From Monosporascus cannonballus (taxonomy: Eukaryota > Ascomycota > Sordariomycetes > Xylariales), in the NCBI GenBank assembly GCA_004154925.1, contig QJNS01000107.1, positions 124,001 through 188,000 on the forward strand: a stretch of 64,000 bases of DNA, written 5' to 3'. The notes under the pieces were generated by a model that saw only the letters and a program-made list of their open reading frames with translations, did not search any database and was not told where the DNA came from. Numbering within the stretch: position 1 is the first letter of the stretch; the number at the start of each line of letters is the position of its first letter. This document shows positions 34,224 to 45,844 of the stretch, piece after piece. Made by a program: the position numbers and the translations under genes.

Positions 34224-37090
34224 TGCACTACTCCAAGAGTCGGGGACAGAGGACTAAACCCTATTTTCGTCGAACGTTGCGGTCGGGACTCCAACTTCGA
34301 CATGTGCTACCATCCTAATTCGGCAAGTGTAGCATTTTGGCTTGGCCAAACATACTGCGGTCGCAGGTGGTTCAGGGGTCATTGGGCGGTCAGCGTGGGA
34401 GCGTTACGATACCATCGAGCAACGAAATAGTGTTTTATTTTACAGCTTCTAGTCAAATTGACTTGATCCATAGGATTTCAGATCCATGCAATTGTCGTAT
34501 CGTGCCTCTTGAAGGGCTTCATTCCGCAATCAAATATCGCTGAGTGGAGAGGGGAATCCTACGGTAACTCCAGTATTTCCATCCATTTCTAGGAGCCTCC
34601 ATTCACCAACTAACTGCCACCAACTCATGAACCCATTCCACCCTTGCTATTCATGAGTTGCATTGAATGTGTCGTTTTTCTAACAATCCTAGCCGCTAAT
34701 CTGCTTGGAAAATAGGTAAATAAAACTTGCATAGGTAGTTTCATATTTGGCCAATTCCTTCACGTTCCCCTAGATCCAAGTAGGACTTTGCGCAGGGTAA
34801 ACCCTAAGTCATCATTGACTTCTACAGACATCTGCCTAGCCCTCTCACCGTCTCATCCTCTTGGCGATCCTGATTCTTAAACATGCGCCGTAACCCAGCA
34901 TTTACACCATCCGAAGATGGCTTGAACGAACCGTCGCTGTATACAAAACACTAAGGGACAGCTCGGCAACTTTCACATGCATGTAGCTAGCCCGAGGCAA
35001 TGACGCACAACTCTTTCGTATGGGAGAAGGGGCTCCGCAGCCCCGGGGGGGGGGGGGGGGGGGGGGGGTTGGTNNNNNNNNNNCGCCGCCCCCCCCCCCC
35101 CCCCCCCCCCCGCCCCCCCCCCCCCCCCCCCCCCGTCTAGAGATGCTTCTAACACCCTCGTGGATGCACGTCATAGAGGACTCAATACTGAGGGTAAAAG
35201 GTTGCACATGGCACGTTAATCCCTTTTCAGCCTTGGTTTCTATGTAGAGCAACATTTTATGTTTTATGATGCAGGTGGCTTGCTGGACGGACGTCAATTC
35301 AGTCAGGCGATGCTCTTCTCCACACGAAGATGCGTACTACGGTCCCGACCTGCTGGATGGAGTGTATGCATGAGACTTTTATGCAGTATCTGGATTGAGA
35401 CGCCACAGGCGCTTTCAGACATCCAGCACGTCGGTGATCTCGATGCGGTGACAGGGCGGCCATACATGTAGTGTAGCTGGAGCGCAGGCATTTGCTGCGG
35501 ATGACAGCCGGTGCTTCTCTTCAAACCAGGTACGACAACATATGACCCATCCGACGATCCTCAGCCCTAAAGCAGCCATGGTTGCCAATGAGTAATACGG
35601 TCGAGACAGCCTGCATTCCAGGGGCTCGGCTGTTGTTGACCCCCTGGTAATTCAGGCCAAAAACTCCATATAGACTGCTATCGGGTAGTGAAACTCAGGA
35701 GACTCAGAGTTACATTTTGCTCGCCAACAAGGCTATCTAACGCACATGGCTCCTTCTGCAACAATCGGACGATGTGTGCAGCCATGATCCTCCGAGGAGC
35801 CTTGATTTCCAGATGGCGATGCTGGGGCGGCTTGATTGTGGCGTCTGGGGGGACGCGAAAGGATGGGGAGTAAGGGCGGCATCTCCTGCATCAGCGGGGA
35901 AGTCCCAGGTGTTTAGCGAGCTGAAGCTAGCATCCATAACTTGGGGACGTTTGTGTCGCCTACGGCTGTACCAAAAGAGCTGGTTGATAAGGCACAATCC
36001 CTATTGGGCTACTTATCTGACACTTGCGTCCCGAGCGGCTGAACATCGCGTCACGATAGGTGACCACTGTCTGGAAGGGATATACCTAGGCCAAGGAGAT
36101 ATACGACAGCTATGCCCTGCTTCTAATCTACTAGTATGAGTGTGGGAAGTAGCTGGAATCCAAAGGGGGCGGCGCCGCCCTGATCATTGGCGGATTAGAG
36201 ATTCACCACCTGGTGTTTCTTTCTATCACCTTGTCAGTGGGGCTCTGCAACTGTCGTAAGACCACCTGGCATAGCTTCCATCGTGCCGCATACCTGCCCC
36301 AAAGCGTAAGGATTCTCCCAAAACCAATCAATGCCAGTAGTTGGTCTAGTAACCTTAGACCTTAAATTAAGCATGGAGCAATTGTTGCGTGACCAGACGT
36401 TCTATGTCTTGTCAGAGTGGGTAAGAAGCCGATCTGGCGGTTCGCCTGGTAACTCGACAAGTTGGCAGGCCGATGCATCAGCTCGATCTCGATGTGAGGT
36501 GGCTATCAGGTGCTTAGGCGGCTGCTTCGACACCGCAAGGCGGTAGAGCTTCTGCATCCGTCACCCTGGAAACGAACGTATAATAAACTGCTGCTCACTG
36601 ACAGGGAAGCCCCTGTCGATCGCGAGCTGCACTGCTGTATGTACGGTATATCTGTACTTCATAGGTAGGAATCATCAAGAACCACAAGCCTGTGTAAAGC
36701 TGGTAGTGGTTGGGCCGGAGTAATGCGCGAACATGAGCTACACGACCTCGATGATCCCGAAGACCCTGCTGATCAGTTGGTGAAGTCGCCTTGGTCGCCC
36801 GAGAGACGCCTCGGATCAACCCCACTGTAGGTCGGAAGCTCATGTCGAGTGGTTCCCCTGTCTTCCAAAAGCTTAAGGTGCATAGACCGAGAGATGGGGA
36901 TGTAGCTTCTGGGTTCGTAGGTGGTGGCTTTGAAATGCGAATTTCGCAAAACGTCGTCCTGGTTTTCGGTAGCCAATCATTGTCGCCTCTAAACGGACCT
37001 ATGCGTTAAAGTGCATTAATGCAAGATGTGGAGAGTTGTACAAATCGCTACCATCGAATTTTCGTTTTAAATGGATATTGAGCGCTAAGT
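34224..37090. other. Gene-poor region with assembly gap
   Basis: About 2.9 kb without a supported gene; readings at 35774-36139 and 36595-36976 are short, overlap antisense frames and match nothing known. It contains the homopolymer-flanked gap at 35045-35134. Confidence 0.45.
35045..35134. other. Poly-G / N gap / poly-C assembly artefact
   Basis: Twenty-four G residues (35045-35068), five bases, ten N (35074-35083), then about 51 bases almost all C up to 35134. A G run facing a C run across a placeholder gap is typical of a read-end artefact or failed gap closure; real sequence of unknown length may be missing. Confidence 0.9.
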
Positions 37091-37092
37091 TA

Positions 37093-37132
37093 ACCTCGGA
37101 CCCCACATAATGAATGACCCTAACAATGAATA
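37093..37132 (+). repeat. Left TIR of the 1.8-kb pogo-like element
   Basis: Pairs with 38886-38925 on the opposite strand; the first 35 bases match at 34 positions. Confidence 0.9.
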
Positions 37133-38885
37133 CGACTTTTCTCCACAACAACCATTCCTTAAAGCTTCATTCCGCGATAACTCAACAACCCTTTAGTTAA
37201 TTGATTTCGGGTAAAGATGGTTAATTTCGACCGAAAGCGCAGAATTCGGGATACCAAAAATTTTATGCGAAAAGTGGTTCCAAAACTTTTGCGAACTTGC
37301 AATTCGATATACCCTAATCGACTCTATTATACCGCGTCCATGGTTCCAAATCGCGTTCCGAAACCAAAGTTAAAGCGTATAAGCTGTCGGATCAGGAAAA
37401 GGATAAACTTATTAATTAAATATTATACGAAAAAACATACAGCCGCGCCCTTATAAAAATATAAATTCGTTAAATAATAGAAGCCTTATTAGGCCTTAAA
37501 AGAACTTTCGGGAAAAATTGGGTTAATCGCTTTATCGTACGCCATAATAAGATATATACGAAAAAATAACGAGTTATGTTCTAGGACCGCCTAAAGGCAC
37601 GTAATCGTAACGATATCCGCAAATTTTTCCCTTTCCTTGCCGCCGTCCAAGCCAAATATAAGATTAAGCCTGCGAACGAATATAATATAAATAAAACGGG
37701 CGTTTAAAAACGAGAATAAATTAATAAAACGGTTATGGGATTTTCGAAAACGGCTCGTACGAAACTTAGAAAATCGGGGGCAACGTTATAGGTATTTATC
37801 TTTAAATATATCGGCTTTACATACGAAAAAAGTACGGCCGCATAAATTTTTAATAGTTTTATTATTTAAAAATAATAATCACTCGAAAATATCGAAAAAA
37901 CCAAATATACGTTAATTCCGAAAGGGTAAACTAATAACGTTATCGCATTAAAATAATTAAAATTTATTTTTTTTTCCGGAAATTAAACCTTATTTCCATA
38001 ATAAATAACGGTTATTTATCTTAAATGGCTATATTATATACGTATCTTTTGCTTTTATATAAAAATATTTTGAAAATAAGGTAGCCTTTATATATTTTTT
38101 ATTTTATTCGAATAATAACTTTTAGTTATTTAACGTTATTGTATTTTCCGTACTTAAAAAGGAATATCGTATTATTTTACGAAAAGTCGGCAGATTACTT
38201 ATAATAATTTTCGAATATAAACGTCGTATGTTAAAAATGTATCGCGAAGTTGCCGAGATCGCCTTTACCGACAAAAACATTAAAGCTGGATAACGTTATA
38301 CCGGCTTATTTCCTTTTAAATCCGAAATAATATTAAAAAATCCCGAAATAACACCCTAGCTAATCCTTAAGCCGAAAACACCCCCGGAATAAGTGATTAA
38401 TAGCTAAAACGAAGTCGTATATATTTTTTTATAAGGCTTTAAAGTTACGGAAAAATATGCGAACGGCCTTACATAATTAAGCGGAGGCATTTCGCAATAT
38501 ACGAAAAATAATAACTAAAACTGCCAAAAGGCTTAATAATCTTAATACCGAAAACGTTATTTTTCGCCATAATAATTAGCTCCTACGAACGAAACTTAAG
38601 AAATACGAAAATCGTAAACGCCAAATTATTATTAAACAACCGAATAAGATTTTTGCGAATTTATCAGATATTAGGTCGGTTAAAGATAAAGTTATTAAAC
38701 GTTTAAAGCTTATAAAAGCTAATGATCAGGTCCTAATTAACAGTTATATTGAAAAGCAGCCTGTTAAAAAAAGGCAGCATAAAGCTAAATAGCTTAAATA
38801 GCTTCATTTTATTAAGAAATACGTTATTACGTTATTAAATGGCTTTGGAATATGTAGGTTATTATGATTTTAGGGGTGTTTTCCC

Positions 38886-38925
38886 TATTTATTGTTAGAG
38901 TCATTCATTATGTGGGGTCCGAGGT
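38886..38925 (-). repeat. Right TIR of the 1.8-kb pogo-like element
   Basis: Reverse complement starts ACCTCGGACCCCACATAATG and is followed by TA at 38926. Confidence 0.9.
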
Positions 38926-38944
38926 TAGAGGGTTGTGGAGTAAC

Positions 38945-39313
38945 TGTGACGAGCTATAGGGTTTAACCAACTATTAAACCTTAAGTCGACGGGTTTATGT
39001 TAGCAGGAGTATCGTAGGAATCTGAGCAATAGATACAGTAACGTATTACGTCTCGTAATGCCAAAAGTGCTTTAGGTAACGATATTGTATTATAAGCTGG
39101 TATTATTTAGATTATAGAAGTAATAAGCGTATATATTTTTATAAATTAATTAAATTTTTATTGGATCTCGACGTTATTACAGATCCAATGTTATTGGATT
39201 CGGTTAGTTTTATATGGATTTATTTGGATTTTAATACTAAGAAAGATCCAAATTATGTAATTCTTTTATAGGTTCGACCGTTTTCGTGGCCGATCTTGGG
39301 TTAGGTCGTAATA
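38945..39313 (-). repeat. LTR (3' LTR of the minus-strand Gypsy element)
   Basis: 369 bp, starting TGTGACGAGC on the plus strand. It ends TAATA where the partner has TAACA, a C-to-T change. It shares many blocks with 45289-45657 separated by transitions. Confidence 0.92.
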
Positions 39314-39330
39314 CGATTTTCCTTTTCCTA
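39314..39330 (-). promoter_or_regulatory. Polypurine tract of the Gypsy element
   Basis: The minus strand reads a purine-rich string directly before the LTR edge, the priming site for plus-strand DNA synthesis. The same feature recurs at the related element at 63858. Confidence 0.75.
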
Positions 39331-39429
39331 AAATCTTAACCTTTAAATATTTTCCTTCCTGGTAAGTTATCCTTTTTTATTATAGCAGGTTATGTTATTG
39401 ACCGTAAGTTTCGCAGTTATTTTAATTAA

Positions 39430-39800
39430 AGAAAAAGCTTAGATTTTCTGGCTGCTTATATTGTTAAATTCGGTTTTGAAGTTATACCGTATACGTTTTA
39501 TTTCGAAAATAGTACTAAATATCAAATAATTTAAGAAATTCGTTACTATAGCGAATATATTCAAAACCGTCGTCGTTACGATAGTTTTAGCGTTTTAATT
39601 AATTCCTTACGTCGTATTAGGAAGGAAAAAAATCGTTTAAATTACGAAAAAGTTATTGCTAAAAAGACGTTTTTACGCTTTTAGCAAAAATTAAAAAAGG
39701 ATTTGGTACACAAACAGCGTAATATCGACGAGACTATTAATCGCCTTTTTCGTTTTTATTATTAAAAAAAAATTTTACGTTAAAAAAATTAAAATTATTA
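39430..39800 (+). pseudogene. Antisense ORF remnant inside the Gypsy element
   Basis: On the strand opposite to gag-pol, between the integrase end and the LTR, one frame reads VIPYTFYFENSTKY, then YYSEYIQNRRRYDSF, then a long basic coiled-coil-like stretch (SLRRIRKEKNRLNYEK and on). The spaced Tyr residues sit where Cys would be if TGY codons had undergone G-to-A change, giving a C-x2-C...C-x2-C-like pattern before a coiled coil. Similar Cys-cluster/coiled-coil ORFs occur near repeats in ascomycete genomes, from memory. Function unknown. At least one stop interrupts it. Confidence 0.45.
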
Positions 39801-42800
39801 ATTGCGGTTTTTAATTAATGGATAAATTGGATAAACAGGAGCGTACGGAGGCCGAAGCTCCGCTTCCTGTGCTATTTCTTATTTTTCTTAATTGGTCCAT
39901 TCCTAAGAACTTTAACTGGGGGGCTTTTTCTTGATGATTCCGTTGCCGCTGGTAAAAGTTTTTTAACAGGCGTTAGACGTTAATAAGATTTTTGGCGGGT
40001 TCCTAGGTATTTTCAGAATCTGGGTATTTTTTTTTTACTTAATTAGGTACTGGGTAAATCCGTTTTGTTTTCGTATGTCGAAATTTTTTTTATTTCGTAT
40101 ACTTATTTATTTTTTATTTTTACGTCGTTTTATATCGTATGTATTTTGATTATATTTGCTGTTAATTCGAATAAAAAAACATAAAAGATTAAATAAAGTT
40201 TAATTTTTGATAAAAGCTCTAATTAGTAATTATTTTTTAAGATTTTTTTAGCGATTTTATATGGACCGATATATTTGAAATCGAGTTTTTTGCTGGGTTT
40301 TTTTATTTAAATGTTTTTTATAATAAGGAAAACCATTTTTTTTTCGAAAATTAATCCTTTTAACCTTTTTTGGTTATAATATTTGCTTATTTGATTTCGT
40401 ACAAATTCTAGTTTTATCTTTATTTCTTGATATAATTATCGTAATTATTTTGACGTAAGAATTATTTTAACATTAATTGGACAGTTATTACGTATTTTTT
40501 TTATAAACTATTGGAATAAAACCAAAATTTGCATTTATAAATGTTATATTAATACTTTTTTAATAACTGGTATTATAAGTTAATTATGTAATTGGTAATT
40601 TCTTAACTTAATTATTTTGTTCGTAATTAATATAATATCGTAAGTAAGTTTTTAAAGTTTAATTTATTCGTTTTATTTATTTATTTGTCTATGGTTTAAA
40701 TACGTTAGATAATTTATGGTTTAGGCCGATTTATATTATAAAGCCTTGCTAAAATTTAAATGCGAATATTAATCCTTTATTTAATATAATTTCCATTAAT
40801 AACTCGTATATGTTAAAAATATGTTTAAAGAAAATATATACTAGTTATTTGGCGTTTATGTTTTTATAATATAATAAAAAATAAGAAAATTTCGTAAATC
40901 GGTTATTGATTACGAAAATTTTGTCATAATATATTCCTATAACTGGATTTTTTGATATAAAAAATATGGTAATAAAGTCGAATATAATTAAATATTATAG
41001 TCGTTTTGCAACTGGTAATAGCTGTAACTTTCCGTATAGCTTATGTCGTCGAGCCTTTACTTTAGCGCAAATATCGTATTGCCGTACAATTTTTTGTACC
41101 GTTAATTTTATTTTAGGAAAGGAATATATACGTTAAAATCTTTTTAGAGTTTTGTGGATTTTTGGATATCCGTATAACTAATATTCGTATATTTTTCGTA
41201 TTAGATTTTTCCGGTATTCCTTTGGAATTTGTATTTTATTTGTTTTTTTGATTTTTTAAAAAATTATCGTTATATTATTAAATCTTTTGATATATATCGA
41301 AAATTACTGCCCGAATTGTCGCAATTTATTATGGGCGTAAATATCCTTTTATAATAATATCGAAAATTATATGGCTAACTTTAACCAATTTTTTTCGAAA
41401 TTTGGTCGCTTATTTAAAATATTTATTTTGCCGTTTTTTAATCTTTTTTTATGGATAATAACGAAGTCGAAATTCGCCAATTTTTCCGCATATCTTAATT
41501 ATCGTTTTGTAAGTTTCCTGGCTGTAGTAAATCAGGTAAGATTTTGATGATTCGTATAAACCTTAATCTGGTACAAATTTCTTTTTAGAAAATGCTTAAA
41601 TTCCCGAAATGCTATAATAATAGCCATAAATTCCTTATTTAAAATGCCGTAATTAAATTTGACTTTTTTTAATTTATACGAAAAAAATACAATAAGATAT
41701 AATTTACCTTAATTATTTCGTTATCCGATTATTACGTTTAACGCGTAATCCGAAATATCGGTTTTTAATTTAACAGAATAGTTTAAATCGTACATAATTA
41801 ATATTGGTTCGCTAATAATTATATTCTTAATAACCTGAAATACTTTTTCCGTATTTAACGTTTATTTAAATTCTTTTTATTTTCGTAAAATTCGTTAAGG
41901 GTATAATTATTTTGTTAAAATTTCGAATAAATTTCCTGTAATAATTGGCGAATCCAAGGAATATTTATATCTCCTTAATTATTGTTAACGTTTGCTATTT
42001 TGTAATTATAGCAATTTTCTTAGGGTTTATTCTAATATATTTTGAGGTAATAATATATTTTAGATATTTTACTTTTTATTTATAAAATTAAGTTTTTTTA
42101 CGTTAATAAATAACTTTACGTCCTGTAAAACTTAAAAACCCTTATAAACGTATTTTGCGTATGCTTTTTTTATTTCCGAAAAAATAAGAATGTCCTCGAG
42201 ATAGTATACGACAAAAATATCGAGGTATTTTCATAATACGTAATTAATTATTCGTTAAAAGATTATTAGTACGTTTGTAAATCTTATTAATATAACTAAA
42301 TATTTAAAAAATCCGTATTTCGTTCTAAAAGTTGTTTTTTATTCGTATTTTTTTTAATCTTAATAAGGTTATATTTATCTTTAAGATTAAATACGGTAAA
42401 TTATTTAGCTCCGTAAAGTCGGTTTTTTATTTCCGTAATTAAGAGTAATAATATTTGATTTTTAATTATAATATTATTTAATTATTAATAATTAACCATA
42501 AGTTGCAGTTTTTCGTTTTTTTTAGGTACGGAAAATATAAGATATTTTACCGGTGATTTTAAAGATTAAATTTATCCTTTCTGTAATTGATTTTCCAGGT
42601 ATTTTTTAAAAGTACGTCATTTATTTTTATTAAGGTTATAGATAAAATAAAACTTTGTCGAAAATCTTTTTTAAGGATTATTTCGTAATTTTATTCGTTA
42701 TGTTTTAATAATTTCGTATCGAATTCCTTTTTGAAAAACTACTTATATTTGTGATATTATAGTAATATATTAATTAGATTTTTTAATTTTTTAAGCTGCT

Positions 42801-45288
42801 GTTTTTGTTGTTCTAAATCGTTATTTAATTGTTTTAATTTCGTTTTAATAATAATAATAATACGTTATATTTTTTTAATATCCGTTTTTTTGTATTTTAT
42901 TTTTTTAGGTAATAAGATATTTATTGTATCTCTATGTTTATATTCGTCGTTATTATCGATCGAATATTAAGATTTTAATTCTTTTTTTTATTTATTAATA
43001 GGGAATAAAACGAATTTTACCTGGCCAATTTTTTCGTTAATTAAAATTCCGTATTGGCGTATCCATAGTAATTTTAAAATCATATTATAATTTCCAAATG
43101 AAACGATATCGAAATTAATTATTTAATATTATCCTTTAATAAAAATCTCAAAGTAATTAATTTCGCGTATAATTTTTCCGTTATCGTAAGCAAATTCCTA
43201 ATTTTCGGCATTCGTTATTATATAAGGTTTTAATTTATATTTTTATAACAGTTTAAGCTTATTAATTATATTTGATATAATGTAATTTCCGCCCAGAGCT
43301 CCGTAATTTACTATTACGGTATATTAATACGTTCCGATTCGTATTTCCAAAATAATAAAGTTATTAATATTTCCTATTGTCGCGTTTAGAACTTTTTTTG
43401 GAAATTCCTTTTAATTTTTTTTGATTTCGTTATTTTGCGGCTTTTTTATAAATAACTTTTTTCTTTTAATTCCTGTTCGAATTTATTAAGCCTTATTTGT
43501 ATTTTTTTTGTTTAGCGCATTAAGTTATTATATTTGTTATTATTGCCGGCGTACTATTCCTTTAAGTTATATTAGTTATTTCTAATTTTGTTATAATTTT
43601 TTTCTTTATCGAATATATTGTTTTTTTATGTTTACGATTACGTCCTATTATACGTCGTTTCGATTATCGTTCCAGAAATCTCCTATAAATTAACGTATTT
43701 TTTCTTTAATGGCCTTTTTTTTATAAAGGTTTGCCGTAAATTCCAATTCGAAATAAAGGTCCGTAATAATTTTCTAATGATGTTTTTTTATCGTACGTTA
43801 AATTAATTCTTTTTCCGTTTGGTGGTTGTACTATTTATAGTGACAAAAGGGGTTTTCCTGCGGGTACTGTTTTCCTTTAGGTTAATTCTTTGCTTCGGCC
43901 AATTGTTGGACATCTCCTGGGATTATAGTTCGAAACTGTCGATACTATTACTTATTATTTTTATTATGCCCGGTACGGTTTGGAAAGTTGAATTTTTCGT
44001 AATACATACGGGTAATTTGTACGTAAATATGTTATTTTTATTCCTCGTAATTAGGATATTCTTGTCGTCGACAGTATATAGTATATATTTTGCTATATTG
44101 ATTAGGTATTCCGGGATAAATTTCTTTTATTTAATTTTGGTACTTGCGTAATTATTCTTATAACGTTTTTTGCTATATTTGCGATATTTGCTAAGTTAGC
44201 TTTTTAGTTTTTCGCATTTTTCGTTAAATTTCTTATTATAATAATTCCGGTTAAACTTTTTGTCGTAAGCCTAATATATATTTAATTTGGATTATGTTAA
44301 TAACTTTGTTATTATTTCCTTAATTATTCCTGGATTATCCTTCCGGTATAAGGGTCCAGTTATTTTATTATGGTTTTTTAGATTTTTTGTATTTGTAAGC
44401 CTTATATTTTATTTTGCCGCAATTAAAATATTTAATTTGGCTTTAATTTTGTTTATGGGTAACGTTAAGTTTTATAAGTCCTAGCGCCGTTCTGTAAAAA
44501 GTAAAAGATGCGTTTCGTTTTTTTCCCTGGTTGGATTTATATCTTAAATATAAGGCGTATTATCTTTTTTTCTTATTATTTTTTAAATTATCGGTTATTA
44601 ATTTTAATTATCTTTATAATATACCGGTTTAAGGTAATTAATTATTCGATTCGAATAATTTTATTTTTTATATCATTTTTTAGTTCTTTATAAAATATAT
44701 CGATAAGGGCGTCGGTTTCGTTATCTTCTTATCCCGCTTTAGCCACAAAACTTTTGAAAATTACGGCGTATTTGGACGCGGGTTCTTTTTGTCAGAATTA
44801 CAGGAATTATTAAGCCGTTAATCATTTTTTATCTAGATTGCCGAAATTATCGCGTATTTTGTTTTCGAAATTAATATAAACTGAAAAAATCTTATTGATA
44901 AAATCCTTCTTATTTATTTTTTTTATTTCTAGGAAATTTTTATAATAGGTTTAAATTAATTAACCGCATTCTTTATTAGGTATGCTCTTATTATTAAGAT
45001 TATATCTGTTAGGTTGCTAAGGTTTAAGAAATAAAAGTAAATTCGTACTTAAATTAAAAAAATTTAAGGGTTACTTTTTCCATCGTAAGGTTCTGGCTTT
45101 TTAGGCTTTATGCAGGCAAAAAAGGGTTGGGCAGGTAACATAACCCTAAATTATCAAACTTTTTTCTTTAACTTCCGAATTCGAACTTAAAATTGCTGGA
45201 TAAAAATTTCTTAAGTACTGGTCGATATTTTAATAATATTAAGTATTGCTCAAAGTTTAATGGTATTATTAAATAAAAACTTATAACG

Positions 45289-45657
45289 TATAACGAACTA
45301 TAAGGTTTAATTAATTATTAAACTTTAAGTCGACAAATTTATATTAACAAAAATATCGTAAGAATTTAAGTAATAAATATAGTAACGTATTATGTTTCGT
45401 AATGTTAAAGGTACCTTAAATAACGATATTATATTGCAAGCTGGTATTATTTAAACTATGGACATAATAAACATATATATTTTCATAAATTAATTGGATC
45501 TTTATTGGATCTCGACGTTATCACAGATCCAATGCTATTGGATTCGATTGGTTCTATATGGATTCATTTGGATCTTGATGCCAAGAAAGATCCAAATCAC
45601 GTGACTCTTTTGTGGGTCCGACCGTTTTCGTAGCCGATCTTGGGTTGGGTCGTAACA
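45289..45657 (-). repeat. LTR (5' LTR of the minus-strand Gypsy element)
   Basis: 369 bp, same length as its partner. Read on the minus strand it starts TGTTACGACC, a typical TG start, and its other edge ends in a RIP-altered CA. Its outer half (45480-45657) is less mutated than its inner half. Confidence 0.92.
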
Positions 45658-45844
45658 GTAACCCATAGGAAGGTATGGTGCCTAGCTTTATTCGCTTTCG
45701 AAAATATAGTTGCATATCAGTTAAAAGACAATGAATTCGAGTCAGTATCATTCAATATATTCTGTCTCTTATTCACCGGTTTATCCTATGTGTAGCTTTG
45801 TTCCCTGAGGTATCTTACTACTAGAATGGTGCACTTACCCCCGC

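Larger units (their letters stand above)
37093..38925 (+). mobile_element. RIP-mutated pogo-like DNA transposon, 1833 bp
   Basis: Ends are inverted repeats of about 40 bp starting ACCTCGGACCCCACATAATG, flanked by TA at 37091-37092 and 38926-38927. Length fits the 1.8-2 kb pogo/Fot1 class. The plus-strand reading begins near 37217. It then shows GKNWVNRFIVRHN (CENP-B-type helix-turn-helix region), DRLKARNRNDIRKFF, and YNINKTGV near 37680-37700 (intact: YNMDETGV), followed by MGFSKTARTKLRKSG near 37735-37790. Remains of the C-terminal DDE part follow (KMYREV-like and FTDKNIKAGW-like readings near 38220-38290). Stops and C-to-T changes interrupt it throughout, so it is inactive. The two TIRs differ at only two positions over 40 bp, both transitions. 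Confidence 0.88.
38945..45657 (-). mobile_element. Full-length RIP-mutated Ty3/Gypsy LTR retrotransposon
   Basis: Two 369-bp LTRs (38945-39313 and 45289-45657) bound 6713 bp, with the exact 5-bp target duplication GTAAC at 38940-38944 and 45658-45662. Orientation is minus: a polypurine tract (AGGAAAAGGAAAATCG on the minus strand) abuts the LTR at 39314. The damaged reverse transcriptase reads VVYYLEDILIFSE near 42180-42230 (canonical YLDD or YIDD). The integrase C-terminal end reads KPSKKLDFKYIGPYKIAK near 40250-40320. Hence gag lies near 43.5-45.2 kb, RT/RNase H near 41.5-42.7 kb and integrase near 40.2-41.4 kb. Stops throughout rule out activity. It inserted 17 bp beyond the TA that flanks the pogo-like element. 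Confidence 0.93.

Noticed and set aside
43618..44693. Hydrophobic plus-strand frames resembling membrane proteins
   Set aside because: They lie antisense to the gag region of the RIP-mutated Gypsy element; Phe/Ile/Tyr richness is due to AT bias.
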